Shown: positions 34,311-42,613 of the stretch, in pieces
How the letters are laid out: each line of letters opens with the position of its first letter
How positions within the stretch are numbered: the stretch's first letter is position 1
Assembly: GCA_963805985.1 (NCBI GenBank)
Contig: CAWDWG010000005.1
Location: 124,001-188,000, forward strand
Direction of reading: 5' to 3'
Source of the DNA: Bog-257 sp963805985
GTDB lineage: Bacteria > Acidobacteriota > Terriglobia > Terriglobales > Acidobacteriaceae
DNA length: 64,000 nt
Made by a program: the position numbers and the translations under genes
Notes under the pieces: generated by a model
Told to the model about the DNA's origin: nothing
Seen by the model: only the letters and a program-made list of their open reading frames with translations
Databases searched by the model: none

Positions 34311-35528
34311 CTATCCCAAAATCCCCATCCGCTTGCCGACGTGCTTCAGCGTCTCCAGCGCCTGGTCGAGTTCTTCCTTGGTATGCGTCGCGGTAACGAT
34401 GGTGCGGATGCGGGCCTTGCCTTCGGGCACAGTTGGGAATGCGATGCCGGTGCCCATCACGCCTTCCTTGAACAGCTCGCGCGAGAAATCCATGGTGAGC
34501 TTGCCGTCGCCGATGATGATCGGGGTGATCGGCGTCTCGCTGGCCGGCGTGTTCACACCGCCGATATTGAAGCCGAGCGCGCCCAGTTCCTGCTTCCAGT
34601 AGCGCGTGTTCTTCCACAGGTTCTCCATGCGCTCCGGCTCCTGCTCCAGAACGTCGAACGCCGCGATGCAGGTGGCCGCAACGGACGGCGGATGCGAGGT
34701 CGAGAACAGGAACGGGCGGCCGCGATGGTAGAGGAACTCGATGAGATCGCGCGTGCCGCAGACATAACCGCCGAGCGCGCCGATGGCCTTCGACAGCGTG
34801 CCCACCTGGATATCGACGCGTCCGTGCAGGCCGAAGTGATCGATGGTGCCGCGACCGTTGCGGCCCAGGACGCCGGAAGAGTGCGCGTCATCGACCATCA
34901 TGATGGCGCCATACTTCTCCGCCAGCGCGGTCAGCTGCGGCAGCGCGCCGATGTCGCCGTCCATGGAGAAGACGCCGTCGGTGATAACCAGCTTGTGGCC
35001 GGGCTCGTTCTTGATCGATTCCAACTGCTCTTCGGCGTGCGCGGCGTCTTTGTGGCGAAAGACCTTGATCTTGGCGCGAGAGAGGCGAGCGCCGTCGATG
35101 ATGCTGGCGTGATTCAGCTCGTCGGAGATGATGAAGTCTTCTTTGCCGAGGATCGCCGAGACCGTGCCGGCGTTGGCGGTGAATCCGGACTGGAAGACCA
35201 CGCAGGCTTCGACATTCTTGAAGCGCGCGATCTTCTCTTCCAGCTCCATGTGGATCTTCATGGTGCCGGCGATGGTGCGAACCGCGCCCGATCCGACGCC
35301 ATACTTCCTGGTCGCTTCCAGCGCGGCTTCGCGCAGCTTGGGATGAGTGGTCAGGCCGAGGTAGTTATTGGAGGCGAGATTAATGACCTTCTTGCCGTCG
35401 AAGGTGCACACCGCCGCCTGCTCGTCGTCGAGGACGCGCAGCTTGAAATAAGTGCCTCTCTGCTTGAGATCGTTGAGTTGATCGGTAAGAAATGTGAGCG
35501 GATTGGTGCGAGTGGTAGTAGTTGCCAT
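34311..35528 (-). CDS. kbl: Glycine C-acetyltransferase (2-amino-3-ketobutyrate CoA ligase)
   Basis: 405 residues from ATG 35528. PLP-dependent alpha-oxoamine synthase: NNYLGLTTHPKLREAALEATRKYGVGSGAVRTIAGT, then SDELNHASIIDGARLS, MVDDAHSSGVLGRNGRGTIDHFG, and the Schiff-base lysine near residue 245 in GTLSKAIGALGGYVCG. KBL pairs with threonine dehydrogenase in threonine breakdown, but tdh is not adjacent. The extended N-terminus with FLTDQLNDLKQRGTYFKLRVLD and the strong AFPTVPEGKARIRTIVTATHT fit Kbl better than BioF, although the two are hard to separate by eye. Confidence 0.9.
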   Translation of the reverse strand: MATTTTRTNPLTFLTDQLNDLKQRGTYFKLRVLDDEQAAVCTFDGKKVINLASNNYLGLTTHPKLREAALEATRKYGVGSGAVRTIAGTMKIHMELEEKIARFKNVEACVVFQSGFTANAGTVSAILGKEDFIISDELNHASIIDGARLSRAKIKVFRHKDAAHAEEQLESIKNEPGHKLVITDGVFSMDGDIGALPQLTALAEKYGAIMMVDDAHSSGVLGRNGRGTIDHFGLHGRVDIQVGTLSKAIGALGGYVCGTRDLIEFLYHRGRPFLFSTSHPPSVAATCIAAFDVLEQEPERMENLWKNTRYWKQELGALGFNIGGVNTPASETPITPIIIGDGKLTMDFSRELFKEGVMGTGIAFPTVPEGKARIRTIVTATHTKEELDQALETLKHVGKRMGILG

Positions 35529-35656
35529 GAAGAAGTCTCTCCCAATGCGACTGAGTATTCTATCGCGGAGCCGGCAGGCATCTGCAACCGGCGACATGGG
35601 CCAGCAAGTTAGGCTGGCGGCGGGACGCCGCCAGGACAGCCAGCCGGAAGCCGGCG

Positions 35657-36205
35657 CTACTCAACGCGGCCGAACTTCTCTGCGAAGTCGGACGCGGTGA
35701 TTTCGAAGAGAACGCTGTCGCGGCCTTCCGCGTTGAGGCACGATCCCTTGCGCACTCCGCCGATCTTTTCCACCGCTTTTTGCGAACGCAGATTCTGCGG
35801 GCCGACCAGAAGGACCACGCGATCGACGAAACGAAAAGCGTGGCGCAGCATCAGCTCCTTCATCTCGCCGTTGTAAGCGCCTCCCCAATGTGAGCGCGCA
35901 AGAAACGTCCAGCCGATTTCAACCTCGCTCTCTGCGGGATCCTGGATGTGGAAACGCGACGAGCCGATCACTTTGCCATCGCGGCGATCGACGGCGACGA
36001 AGGCACCGCCGGAATCGAGAGCCTTGCGGAAGAATTCCTGAAAGATCTCGTCCTTGTAGCGGTCGCTGGCGGGATGCTGCTCCCAGATCAGCGGATCGGA
36101 GGCGACAGCGTAGAGGTCGCGATAGTCGTCGGGGCGCAGCGGCCGAAGCTCGAGGAGCTTGCCGCGCAGGGTGGGCTGGAATTCGAAGGACGGCTTTGAC
36201 GGCAT
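35657..36205 (-). CDS. GNAT-family N-acetyltransferase (RimJ/RimL-like)
   Basis: 182 residues from ATG 36205. It has the GNAT acetyl-CoA fold as in the RimJ/RimL branch: LLELRPLRPDDYRDLYAVASDPLIWEQHPASDRY, then GKVIGSSRFHIQD, EVEIGWTFLARSHWGGAYNGEMKELMLRHAF, and RVVLLVGPQNLRSQKAVEKIGGVRKG, in which QNLRSQKAVEKIG is the CoA-binding helix. The substrate (amine, antibiotic or protein N-terminus) cannot be predicted. Monocistronic; its start lies next to a short AT-rich gap. Confidence 0.88.
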   Translation of the reverse strand: MPSKPSFEFQPTLRGKLLELRPLRPDDYRDLYAVASDPLIWEQHPASDRYKDEIFQEFFRKALDSGGAFVAVDRRDGKVIGSSRFHIQDPAESEVEIGWTFLARSHWGGAYNGEMKELMLRHAFRFVDRVVLLVGPQNLRSQKAVEKIGGVRKGSCLNAEGRDSVLFEITASDFAEKFGRVE

Positions 36206-36428
36206 GGGGCAATTATCGCGCAGTGCAATGAGTGATGCGGACGGCAACTTACGGCGCCGATGCTGGGTGGTGCCGCAGTAGGACGACAAACGTGTCGAAA
36301 AACGGCGCTACATCAGGCACGAATTAGAAAAAAGTCGGAGAACCGCAATGGCACCGACATGGCATCCAACAGGATTGCACTGGCCTTAAGATGCGCCGGT
36401 CTTTCGCCGTTAAACGCTATAGATTGCC

Positions 36429-36827
36429 ATGAGCAGCAGGGATAGAGTTACCGCAATGAAACGAGTGCTGGCGGACATGCTGTTCCTGCTCGGGGCCACG
36501 GTCGTGGTGTTCTTCGCTCTCACCGTATTCATCGTGATCTTTCAGCCGCAGAACAACGTCGGTCTGGACCGCGCTTTCGTTGCACGCGCATATTCGTTTG
36601 TAACCGCGCTGGTCCAGGTGGACGAGGATGCCGTCGCGTGCTTTGGAGTATTTGTGGGGCTCGCGATCGTTGTGATGGCGCGACTGATGTGTCAGCTGCC
36701 GCGGCGGCAGTGGCAATTGTCGGTTGCGGTGCAGCGCTTGCGCCAGGCTCGCGCGCAGCGTCCGCCGCTAGCTGGTCTGGATCTCCCGCCGATGTCGTCC
36801 CTGCAAAATTCCAATCCTCAGTGCTGA
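36429..36827 (+). CDS. Hypothetical protein with two membrane segments
   Basis: 132 residues. Hydrophobic segments at about 17-38 (MLFLLGATVVVFFALTVFIVIF) and 68-87 (FGVFVGLAIVVMARLM), then a basic Gln/Arg-rich tail (RRQWQLSVAVQRLRQARAQRPP). No family recognised. An internal ATG at 36456 (MKRVLADM) is an alternative start that would put the first helix closer to the N-terminus. The 3' end overlaps that of the convergent MetX-like gene by 10 bases. Confidence 0.55.
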   Translation: MSSRDRVTAMKRVLADMLFLLGATVVVFFALTVFIVIFQPQNNVGLDRAFVARAYSFVTALVQVDEDAVACFGVFVGLAIVVMARLMCQLPRRQWQLSVAVQRLRQARAQRPPLAGLDLPPMSSLQNSNPQC

Positions 36828-37909
36828 CTTTCCTCAAGCACCTGCTTTAAGTACGACTGCCAGACGGCTGCATCGGTGTGGGTGCCGTGGCCGGAGGTTT
36901 GAGCCGATGCCGGTATCAAAACGTAGCGTCCGTTCTTGACCTTCTTGATCTCCTTCTCTGCAATGCCAAGCTCGGGTGGATTGATGAAGTCATCGGCGGT
37001 GTTGACGAACATCACGTAGGCGGTGATCTTGTCGAGATTGGGTGCGGGGTTGTAGTCGCGGGAGGCGCGGACCGCGTAGAGAAAGTCATTTGCGTCGTGG
37101 CCGTCAGCAAAGCGTTGCACGTAATTGTCGAGATATTGATCGGCCTGCTCGCGCGTCGGGCCGGCCTTCTGCAACATCACGGGTGTGCCGGTTGCGATCA
37201 CAAACATGTCGCCTGCGGTACGCATAGCCTGCTGCGGCTGGGCGGTGTAGTCGCCGTTCTTCCACTCGGGATCCTTCTCGATACCTTCAATGATCGCCTC
37301 ACGCCACATGCGATTGCGGCCGGTGATCTCGACCGGCAGACACGCCAGTGGCATGAGGGCGTCCATGAAGTCAGGATAGGTTTCTCCCCAGACGAAGGAA
37401 TGCATGCAGCCCATCGATGCGCCCAGGATCAGGCGGAGATGATTCACCGCGAGTCCTTCGACCAGCAGCTCGTGCTGCGCCTTGACCATGTCGGCGTAGA
37501 CATATTGCGGAAAGTGCGTGCGCATGCCGTCGCTGGGCTTGCTGGATTTGCCGTGACCGATGTTGTCGGGAATGACGACGAAGTAGCGATTGATATCGAG
37601 AGGCTGGCCGGGGCCGAAGAGGATGTCGGCGAATTTGGGAGCAAGAAACTGGCGGCCTGATCCGCTGGTGCTGTGCAGAATGAGAACGGCATTGGTGGCC
37701 CTGCCATTCGCGTCCTTCATCAGCTTGCCGAGGGAGTAGTAATGCATTCGGAGTTCGGGCAGCGTCTCGCCGGAGGCAAACTGGAAGTTGTGCAGCGTGA
37801 ATTCGCCTTCGTTGGGTTTAAGCTGCGGAGCCGACGATGATTGCTGCGTGTTCGCAGCCTTCAAGGAAAGCAAAGAGAAGAGCGCAAGGAGAAGAACGAG
37901 ACGCCGCAT
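36818..37909 (-). CDS. Secreted alpha/beta hydrolase, MetX (homoserine O-acetyltransferase)-like
   Basis: 363 residues from ATG 37909. Signal peptide MRRLVLLLALFSLLSLKA. The fold and sequence follow the MetX branch: ELRMHYYSLGKL, LILHSTSGSGRQFLAPKFAD, FVVIPDNIGHGKSSKP, the nucleophile elbow GASMGCMHSF, and a C-terminal HGTHTDAAVW containing the likely catalytic His; ADDFINPPELG holds the Asp. Cytoplasmic MetX enzymes lack a signal peptide, so this exported version probably hydrolyses or transfers acyl groups in the periplasm and is not the methionine-pathway enzyme. Monocistronic. Confidence 0.87.
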   Translation of the reverse strand: MRRLVLLLALFSLLSLKAANTQQSSSAPQLKPNEGEFTLHNFQFASGETLPELRMHYYSLGKLMKDANGRATNAVLILHSTSGSGRQFLAPKFADILFGPGQPLDINRYFVVIPDNIGHGKSSKPSDGMRTHFPQYVYADMVKAQHELLVEGLAVNHLRLILGASMGCMHSFVWGETYPDFMDALMPLACLPVEITGRNRMWREAIIEGIEKDPEWKNGDYTAQPQQAMRTAGDMFVIATGTPVMLQKAGPTREQADQYLDNYVQRFADGHDANDFLYAVRASRDYNPAPNLDKITAYVMFVNTADDFINPPELGIAEKEIKKVKNGRYVLIPASAQTSGHGTHTDAAVWQSYLKQVLEESQH

Positions 37910-37965
37910 GACAGCACCTCCGCCCACGAAGCTAGCACAGGCGGGGGGAGCTAGTCAGTGTGAAT

Positions 37966-38424
37966 TCAGTTTCTTGCAGGCGCACGCCGAGGGAAGGCAG
38001 CGTAGGTGCGCTTCCGTCGAGGCTTCGTTTCTATCGCTGCCAGAGTGGTGGTGAAAAGTTTCGTATCGTGCCTCGACAGGCTTTCTAGTATGTGGCGCAT
38101 GATCGGCTCAGGAGTTCGTGAGTTGGCCTGGACCATAAGCAGATCCGACACCAGCTTGCCAACGTAGGCTTTCTCCAACTCCTGGCGGGTCAGAGAAGCG
38201 CTGTACAGAAATTTTCGATCAACCAGGGTACGCCTGAGCAGGCCTTTCTGGAATAGGCGACCCATCGTCGTCATGATCGTGGTATAGCTTCGAGGCTGAG
38301 GGAGCCTGATAACAACGTCCTGCACGCTGCCTACGTCCAAGCGCCAGAGGACTCCCATGACCTGCCATTCCAGCGGTCCCAAGGAGTAGGACTGGTGTTG
38401 GACACGCACATTGAGGCTAACCAT
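37966..38424 (-). CDS. BlaI/MecI-type transcriptional repressor
   Basis: 152 residues. N-terminal winged helix of the BlaI/CopY family: LGPLEWQVMGVLWRLDVGSVQDVVIRLPQPRSYTTIMTTMGRLFQKGLLRRTLVDRKFLYSASLTRQELEKAYVGKLV. The segment YTTIMTTMGRL is the DNA-recognition helix typical of BlaI. The C-terminal part is basic and unlike classic BlaI (AAFPRRAPARN). BlaI partners are BlaR1-type M56 sensor proteases; none is adjacent, so its inducer and targets are unknown. It lies between the hydrolase and GlsB genes on the same strand but with its own spacing. Confidence 0.88.
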   Translation of the reverse strand: MVSLNVRVQHQSYSLGPLEWQVMGVLWRLDVGSVQDVVIRLPQPRSYTTIMTTMGRLFQKGLLRRTLVDRKFLYSASLTRQELEKAYVGKLVSDLLMVQANSRTPEPIMRHILESLSRHDTKLFTTTLAAIETKPRRKRTYAAFPRRAPARN

Positions 38425-38598
38425 GTGATGCTCCCCACGGAGAACGGTGCCTTGGCAAAAGCTATGCTTAGGTTTGGAATCCTATTGTTCCGTAGACAGC
38501 CCGATCGGCTAAGAACAAGGCGGGTCGTTAGGTGGGAGCGAAGGTTCGAACCGCTTAGCCGAATTATTTGAGAACAATAAACAAGTTTCGAACAGACG

Positions 38599-38844
38599 TC
38601 AAGCGCGCTTGATCATTCGGGTGATGGCGACCAGGATGACCGCGCCGACGAAAGCCACGATGATGGAGCCGATCATTCCTCCGCCCGGCCAGATCCCGAG
38701 CATACCGAAGATCCAGCCTCCGAGGATGCCGCCCAAAATGCCGAGGATGATATCGACGAGGATGCCGTAGCCGCCGCCCTTCATGACCTGACCCGCCAGC
38801 CAGCCGGCGACCAGACCTACCACGATCCACGCTAAGAAGCCCAT
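38599..38844 (-). CDS. GlsB/YeaQ/YmgE-family stress-response membrane protein
   Basis: 81 residues, very hydrophobic and Gly-rich. Typical features: MGFLAWIVVGLVAGWLAGQVM, then GILVDIILGILGGILGGWIFGMLGIW, and IGSIIVAFVGAVILVAITRMIKRA. The family consists of three-helix inner-membrane proteins induced under general stress; molecular activity is unknown. Complete length. Confidence 0.93.
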   Translation of the reverse strand: MGFLAWIVVGLVAGWLAGQVMKGGGYGILVDIILGILGGILGGWIFGMLGIWPGGGMIGSIIVAFVGAVILVAITRMIKRA

Positions 38845-38913
38845 GGCTTAACCTCCAGAAGTTGGATTTAAGGAACTATACACTGGCTCGGCGCGATGGG
38901 GTCAAGGGCGAGC

Positions 38914-38966
38914 CCAGGTTAGCGTCCAAACGAAGGACGCGAACCCTTCGGCAGGCTCTGGGGCAC
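38914..38966. repeat. Family E repeat (CCCTTCGGCA...CTCTGGGGCAC)
   Basis: CAGGTTAGCGTCCAAACGAAGG...GAACCCTTCGGCAGGCTCTGGGGCAC. Near-identical strings at 50487-50548 and, more diverged, at 49455-49510; the CCCTTCGACAAGCTCAGGGCAGG half also occurs at 46995 and 50440. Confidence 0.6.
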
Positions 38967-38971
38967 GGGCG

Positions 38972-41900
38972 TCAGACCTGGAGCACGTCGCCTTCGCGCG
39001 CGACCATCATGTACAACACGGGATTCACGAAGAAGCCGATGAACAGGCGCGAGATGAGGCCGGCAACGATGACGATCGCGAAGGGCTTTTGCGTGTCGGA
39101 GCCGATGCCGGTGGCGATGGCGGCTGGCAGCAGGCCGAGGCAGGCCACGAGCGCGGTCATCATGATGGGACGCAGCCGCAGCAGCGACGCTTCGCGCGTT
39201 GCGGTGGGGATGTCCATGCCTTCCTGGCGCAGCTTGTTGATGTAGGAGACGAGAATCACCGCGGTCTCAACCGAGACGCCCAGCAGCGCGAGCAATCCCA
39301 GCACAGACGAAACGCTGAACGGCGTGCCGGTTAGCTTCAGCGCCAGCAGCGCGCCGACCGGCTCGGTGAGGACGACGCCGAGCGCGATCGTGACCGGGAA
39401 TTTGAAGTTGCCGTAGAGCGCGAAGAGGATGAGGAAGATGATGACCAGCGCGAGCGGGCCGATGAGTATGAGCTGCGACTTGGCTTCGAGGAACTGGCTG
39501 TACTCGCCGCCCCAGTTCAGCCAATAGCCTTGCGGCAGCGTGACGGCTTTGTTGACGGCGTCCTGGCCGTCGCGGACGGCGCGCTCCAGGTCGCGGCCCT
39601 CGATGCTGTACTGCACGCCGATGTAGCGCGAATTGTTCTCGCGATAAATAAACGACGCGCCGTTGCCCTGCTTGATGGAAGCGAGCTCACTGAGCGGAAT
39701 CTGTTTGCCATCCGGCGTGCCGACCAGCAGCTCGCCGATTTCGTGCGCGCTGCTGCGGAATTGCGGTTGCATACGGACGACGAGGTCGAAGAGCTTCTCG
39801 CCCTGGATGACTTGAGTGGCGGCCTGCCCGCCGACGGCGGCGGAGACAACGGCTTCGACATCGGCAACGTTGATGCCGTAGCGCGCGATCTTGTCGCGAT
39901 CGACATCGATCAGCAGGCTAGGCTGGCCGAGCTCGCGCACAACGGTGAGGTCGGTGAAGCCGGGAATCTTCGACAGCGTGTTCTTGATCTGGATGGCTTT
40001 GTCCTGGAGGACGTTGAGGTCGTCACCGTAAACCTTGACGGCGAGCGAGCTCTTCAGGCCGGTGAGCGCTTCGTCGACGGCGTCCTCGGCGGGCTGCGTG
40101 TAGTTGAAGATGATGCCGGGGAATGCCGAGAGCTTGTCGTTGATCGACTTGATGAGCTCGGGCTTGGTGCGGGTGCTGCCGCTCCACGCGCTGTCTTTGT
40201 AGGGCTTCAAACCGACATAGAACTCGCAGTTGAAGAAGCCGGTGGGATCGGTGCCATCGTCGGGACGGCCCAGCTCGGAGGCGACGACCGTCACTTGCGG
40301 ATACGACTTGAGAATGTCGCGGATCTGCGGCGCGATCTTGCTGGCCTCTTCGAAGGAGATGGTGTACGGCATGGTGGCGCGCACCCAGAGCGCGCCTTCG
40401 TCGAGGTGCGGCATGAATTCGCCGCCGATGTACGGCACGAGCAAGAGCGTTGCGCCGAAGATCAGCACGGCGATCAGCATGGTGAGCTTGGGACGTGCGA
40501 GCGACCAATCGAGCTGCGTCGCGTAGACGCGCTTCATCCAGTCGTAAACGCGATTGGTGGGCTCGCGCACTCCCTTCTTGAACCAGTAGGAGCAGAGAAC
40601 GGGAACGAGGGTGAGCGTGAGGATGAGCGCGCCGATCAGCGCGAACGACATGGTCTCGGCCATCGGATGGAACAGCTTGCCGGACGGGCCGCTGAGCGCG
40701 TAGATGGGAAGATAGCCGGCGAGGATGACGGCGACGGAGTAGAAGATCGGGCGGTCGACGTCTTTGGAAGCGCTGAGGATGACGTCAGTGAGGCTGTAGG
40801 TTTGGCCGTGACGCAGCGCAAGCTCGCGGTAAATGTTCTCCACCATGACCACGGTGCCGTCGATGATGATGCCGAAGTCGATGGCGCCGATGGAGAGCAG
40901 ATTGGCCGCGCCGTCGTGAGCGTGCAGCACGATGAACGCGAAGAGCAGCGACAGCGGAATGGTGAGCGCAACAATGATCGCGGCGCGGAAGCTGACCAGG
41001 AAGAAGATCAGGACGATCAGCACCAGCACCATACCGCGCAGCAGATTGGCCTCGACGGTGTCGGTGGTGAGCTTCACCAGTTCGCTGCGATCGTAATAGG
41101 GATGGATCTTGACGTCGGGCGGCAAGATGTTGCGGTTGAGTTCGTCGGTCTTGGCCTCGACCGCTTTGAGCACGTTCTGCGTCTGCTCGCCGCGCAGCAT
41201 GAGGATGACGCCTTCGACGGCGTCATTATTCTTCTCATAGCCGAACTCGCCCAGGCGCGGGGCGTAGCCGATCTCGACCGTGCCAATGTCTTTCACGCGA
41301 ATGGGCACGCCATTATTGGCGCCGACAACAATGTCACCGATGTCTTCGGTGTTGCGCACCAGGCCGAGGCCGCGCACGTAATAGAACTGTCCGCCCTGCG
41401 AGTAGAATCCGCCGCCGGCATTCGAGTTGTTGGCGGTTAGCGAATTGATGATCTGCGGAACGGTGAGGTGATAGCCGTAGAGGCGCGCGGGATCGAGCAG
41501 CACCTGATACTGCATGACCGTGCCGCCGAAGCCGGAGTCGTCGGCAACGCCGTGGACAGAGCGATAGGCGCGTTCGATGACCCAGTCCTCGAAAGTCTTC
41601 AGCTCTTGCGGACTGCGGTCGGGGCTCTCGATGACGTAGCGATAGACGAGGCCGCTGGGACTGAAAAGCGGCGCCATTGACGGCGTGATGCCAGTGGGAA
41701 GACTCGCCTGCGACATTCGCTCGAAGACGACCTGGCGCGCGAAGTAGTCGTTGGTGCCCTCGTCGAAGGTGAGGATGATGTCGGAGAGGCCGTAGAGCGA
41801 GATGGAGCGCATGTAGGTGACGCGCGGGACGCCGTTGAGTTCGAGTTCGAGCGGGAGCGTGACCAGGCGCTCGACTTCTTCGGCGGCGTGGCCGGGCCAT

Positions 41901-42055
41901 TGCGTGATGAGTTCGACCTGCGGCGGCGAGAGATCGGGATAGGCGTCGACCGGCATGCGCCGGAAGGAGATGACTCCGGCGACGGCCATGGCGGCCGAGA
42001 GCATCAACACCAGAAAGCGCTGACGAAGCGCCGCTTGTACGATTCGATGGATCAT
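38972..42055 (-). CDS. Heavy-metal efflux RND transporter (CusA/CzcA family)
   Basis: 1027 residues, the full length for an RND pump with twelve membrane helices and two large periplasmic loops. HME-type signature: IDFGIIIDGTVVMVENIYRELA in helix 4, GYLPIYALSGPSGKLFHPMAETMSFALIGALILTLTLVPVL, and MPHLDEGALWVRATMPYTISFEEA. It expels transition-metal cations such as Cu, Ag, Zn or Co using proton-motive force. The adaptor gene lies 558 bases upstream on the same strand, separated by repeats. No outer-membrane TolC/CusC gene is in the window, so it must use one from elsewhere. The metal cannot be chosen from sequence alone. Confidence 0.95.
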   Translation of the reverse strand: MIHRIVQAALRQRFLVLMLSAAMAVAGVISFRRMPVDAYPDLSPPQVELITQWPGHAAEEVERLVTLPLELELNGVPRVTYMRSISLYGLSDIILTFDEGTNDYFARQVVFERMSQASLPTGITPSMAPLFSPSGLVYRYVIESPDRSPQELKTFEDWVIERAYRSVHGVADDSGFGGTVMQYQVLLDPARLYGYHLTVPQIINSLTANNSNAGGGFYSQGGQFYYVRGLGLVRNTEDIGDIVVGANNGVPIRVKDIGTVEIGYAPRLGEFGYEKNNDAVEGVILMLRGEQTQNVLKAVEAKTDELNRNILPPDVKIHPYYDRSELVKLTTDTVEANLLRGMVLVLIVLIFFLVSFRAAIIVALTIPLSLLFAFIVLHAHDGAANLLSIGAIDFGIIIDGTVVMVENIYRELALRHGQTYSLTDVILSASKDVDRPIFYSVAVILAGYLPIYALSGPSGKLFHPMAETMSFALIGALILTLTLVPVLCSYWFKKGVREPTNRVYDWMKRVYATQLDWSLARPKLTMLIAVLIFGATLLLVPYIGGEFMPHLDEGALWVRATMPYTISFEEASKIAPQIRDILKSYPQVTVVASELGRPDDGTDPTGFFNCEFYVGLKPYKDSAWSGSTRTKPELIKSINDKLSAFPGIIFNYTQPAEDAVDEALTGLKSSLAVKVYGDDLNVLQDKAIQIKNTLSKIPGFTDLTVVRELGQPSLLIDVDRDKIARYGINVADVEAVVSAAVGGQAATQVIQGEKLFDLVVRMQPQFRSSAHEIGELLVGTPDGKQIPLSELASIKQGNGASFIYRENNSRYIGVQYSIEGRDLERAVRDGQDAVNKAVTLPQGYWLNWGGEYSQFLEAKSQLILIGPLALVIIFLILFALYGNFKFPVTIALGVVLTEPVGALLALKLTGTPFSVSSVLGLLALLGVSVETAVILVSYINKLRQEGMDIPTATREASLLRLRPIMMTALVACLGLLPAAIATGIGSDTQKPFAIVIVAGLISRLFIGFFVNPVLYMMVAREGDVLQV

Positions 42056-42191
42056 TCAGGTGCGGATGCCATGGTGGTTAAGAACATTCGAAAACGCGTA
42101 GCCAATGGAACGAACAGCAGACTCCTCGTCAGATGACAATTTCGTAGCCCGCACAGCATTGGAGCATCGCCGCCATAAACGCCGTCCCGCA

Positions 42192-42316
42192 TCACGAAAT
42201 TGTCATCACGAGCGAAGCGAGGGAACTGTTGTTCGTCTCTCGTGGCATCGCCGCCGCTCGCTCGGACAGCAGATCCCTCGTCGGGCTGAAGCCCTCCTCG
42301 TGATGACAATTTCGTA
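42192..42316. repeat. Family C inverted-repeat element, copy 1
   Basis: 125 bp bounded by TCACGAAATTGTCATCACGA and its inverted form TCGTGATGACAATTTCGT; the middle contains GCGAAGCGAGGGA, GTCTCTCGTGGCATCGCCGCC and CAGATCCCTCGTCGGGC. A CTTCAG-type palindrome (GGGCTGAAGCCC) sits near the right end. The entire 42056-42613 gap is gene-free repeat sequence. Confidence 0.75.
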
Positions 42317-42418
42317 GCCCGTGCAGCGTTGAAAGCGTGCAGCATTGCAGCCCTGCAGCGTTGCCGTGCCGCACTGCCGTGTCGCATCGAAGCATCGCCG
42401 CCATAAACGCCGTCCGCA

Positions 42419-42544
42419 TCACGAAATTGTCATCACGAGCGAAGCGAGGGATCTGTTGTTCGTCTCTCGTGGCATCGCCGCCACTCGATCGGACAGCAGA
42501 TCCCTCGTCGGGCTAAAGCCCTCCTCGTGATGACAATTTCGTGA
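42419..42544. repeat. Family C inverted-repeat element, copy 2
   Basis: 126 bp, same orientation as copy 1 and about 227 bases further on, ending with the full TCGTGATGACAATTTCGTGA. The flank before each copy (AGCATCGCCGCCATAAACGCCGTC) is also duplicated, so the duplicated unit is larger than the element itself, about 228 bp in period. Confidence 0.75.
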
Positions 42545-42613
42545 CCCCCGCAGCATTGACGCCGTGACAATTTCGTAAGAGGGGCTTTGCATTCGTAGTG
42601 GCCGTATTCCAAC

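Noticed and set aside
39530..41440. Long open frame antisense to the RND pump
   Set aside because: It is the shadow of a high-GC coding strand, has Asp/Glu/Val-rich composition without any motif, and the pump gene is unambiguous.
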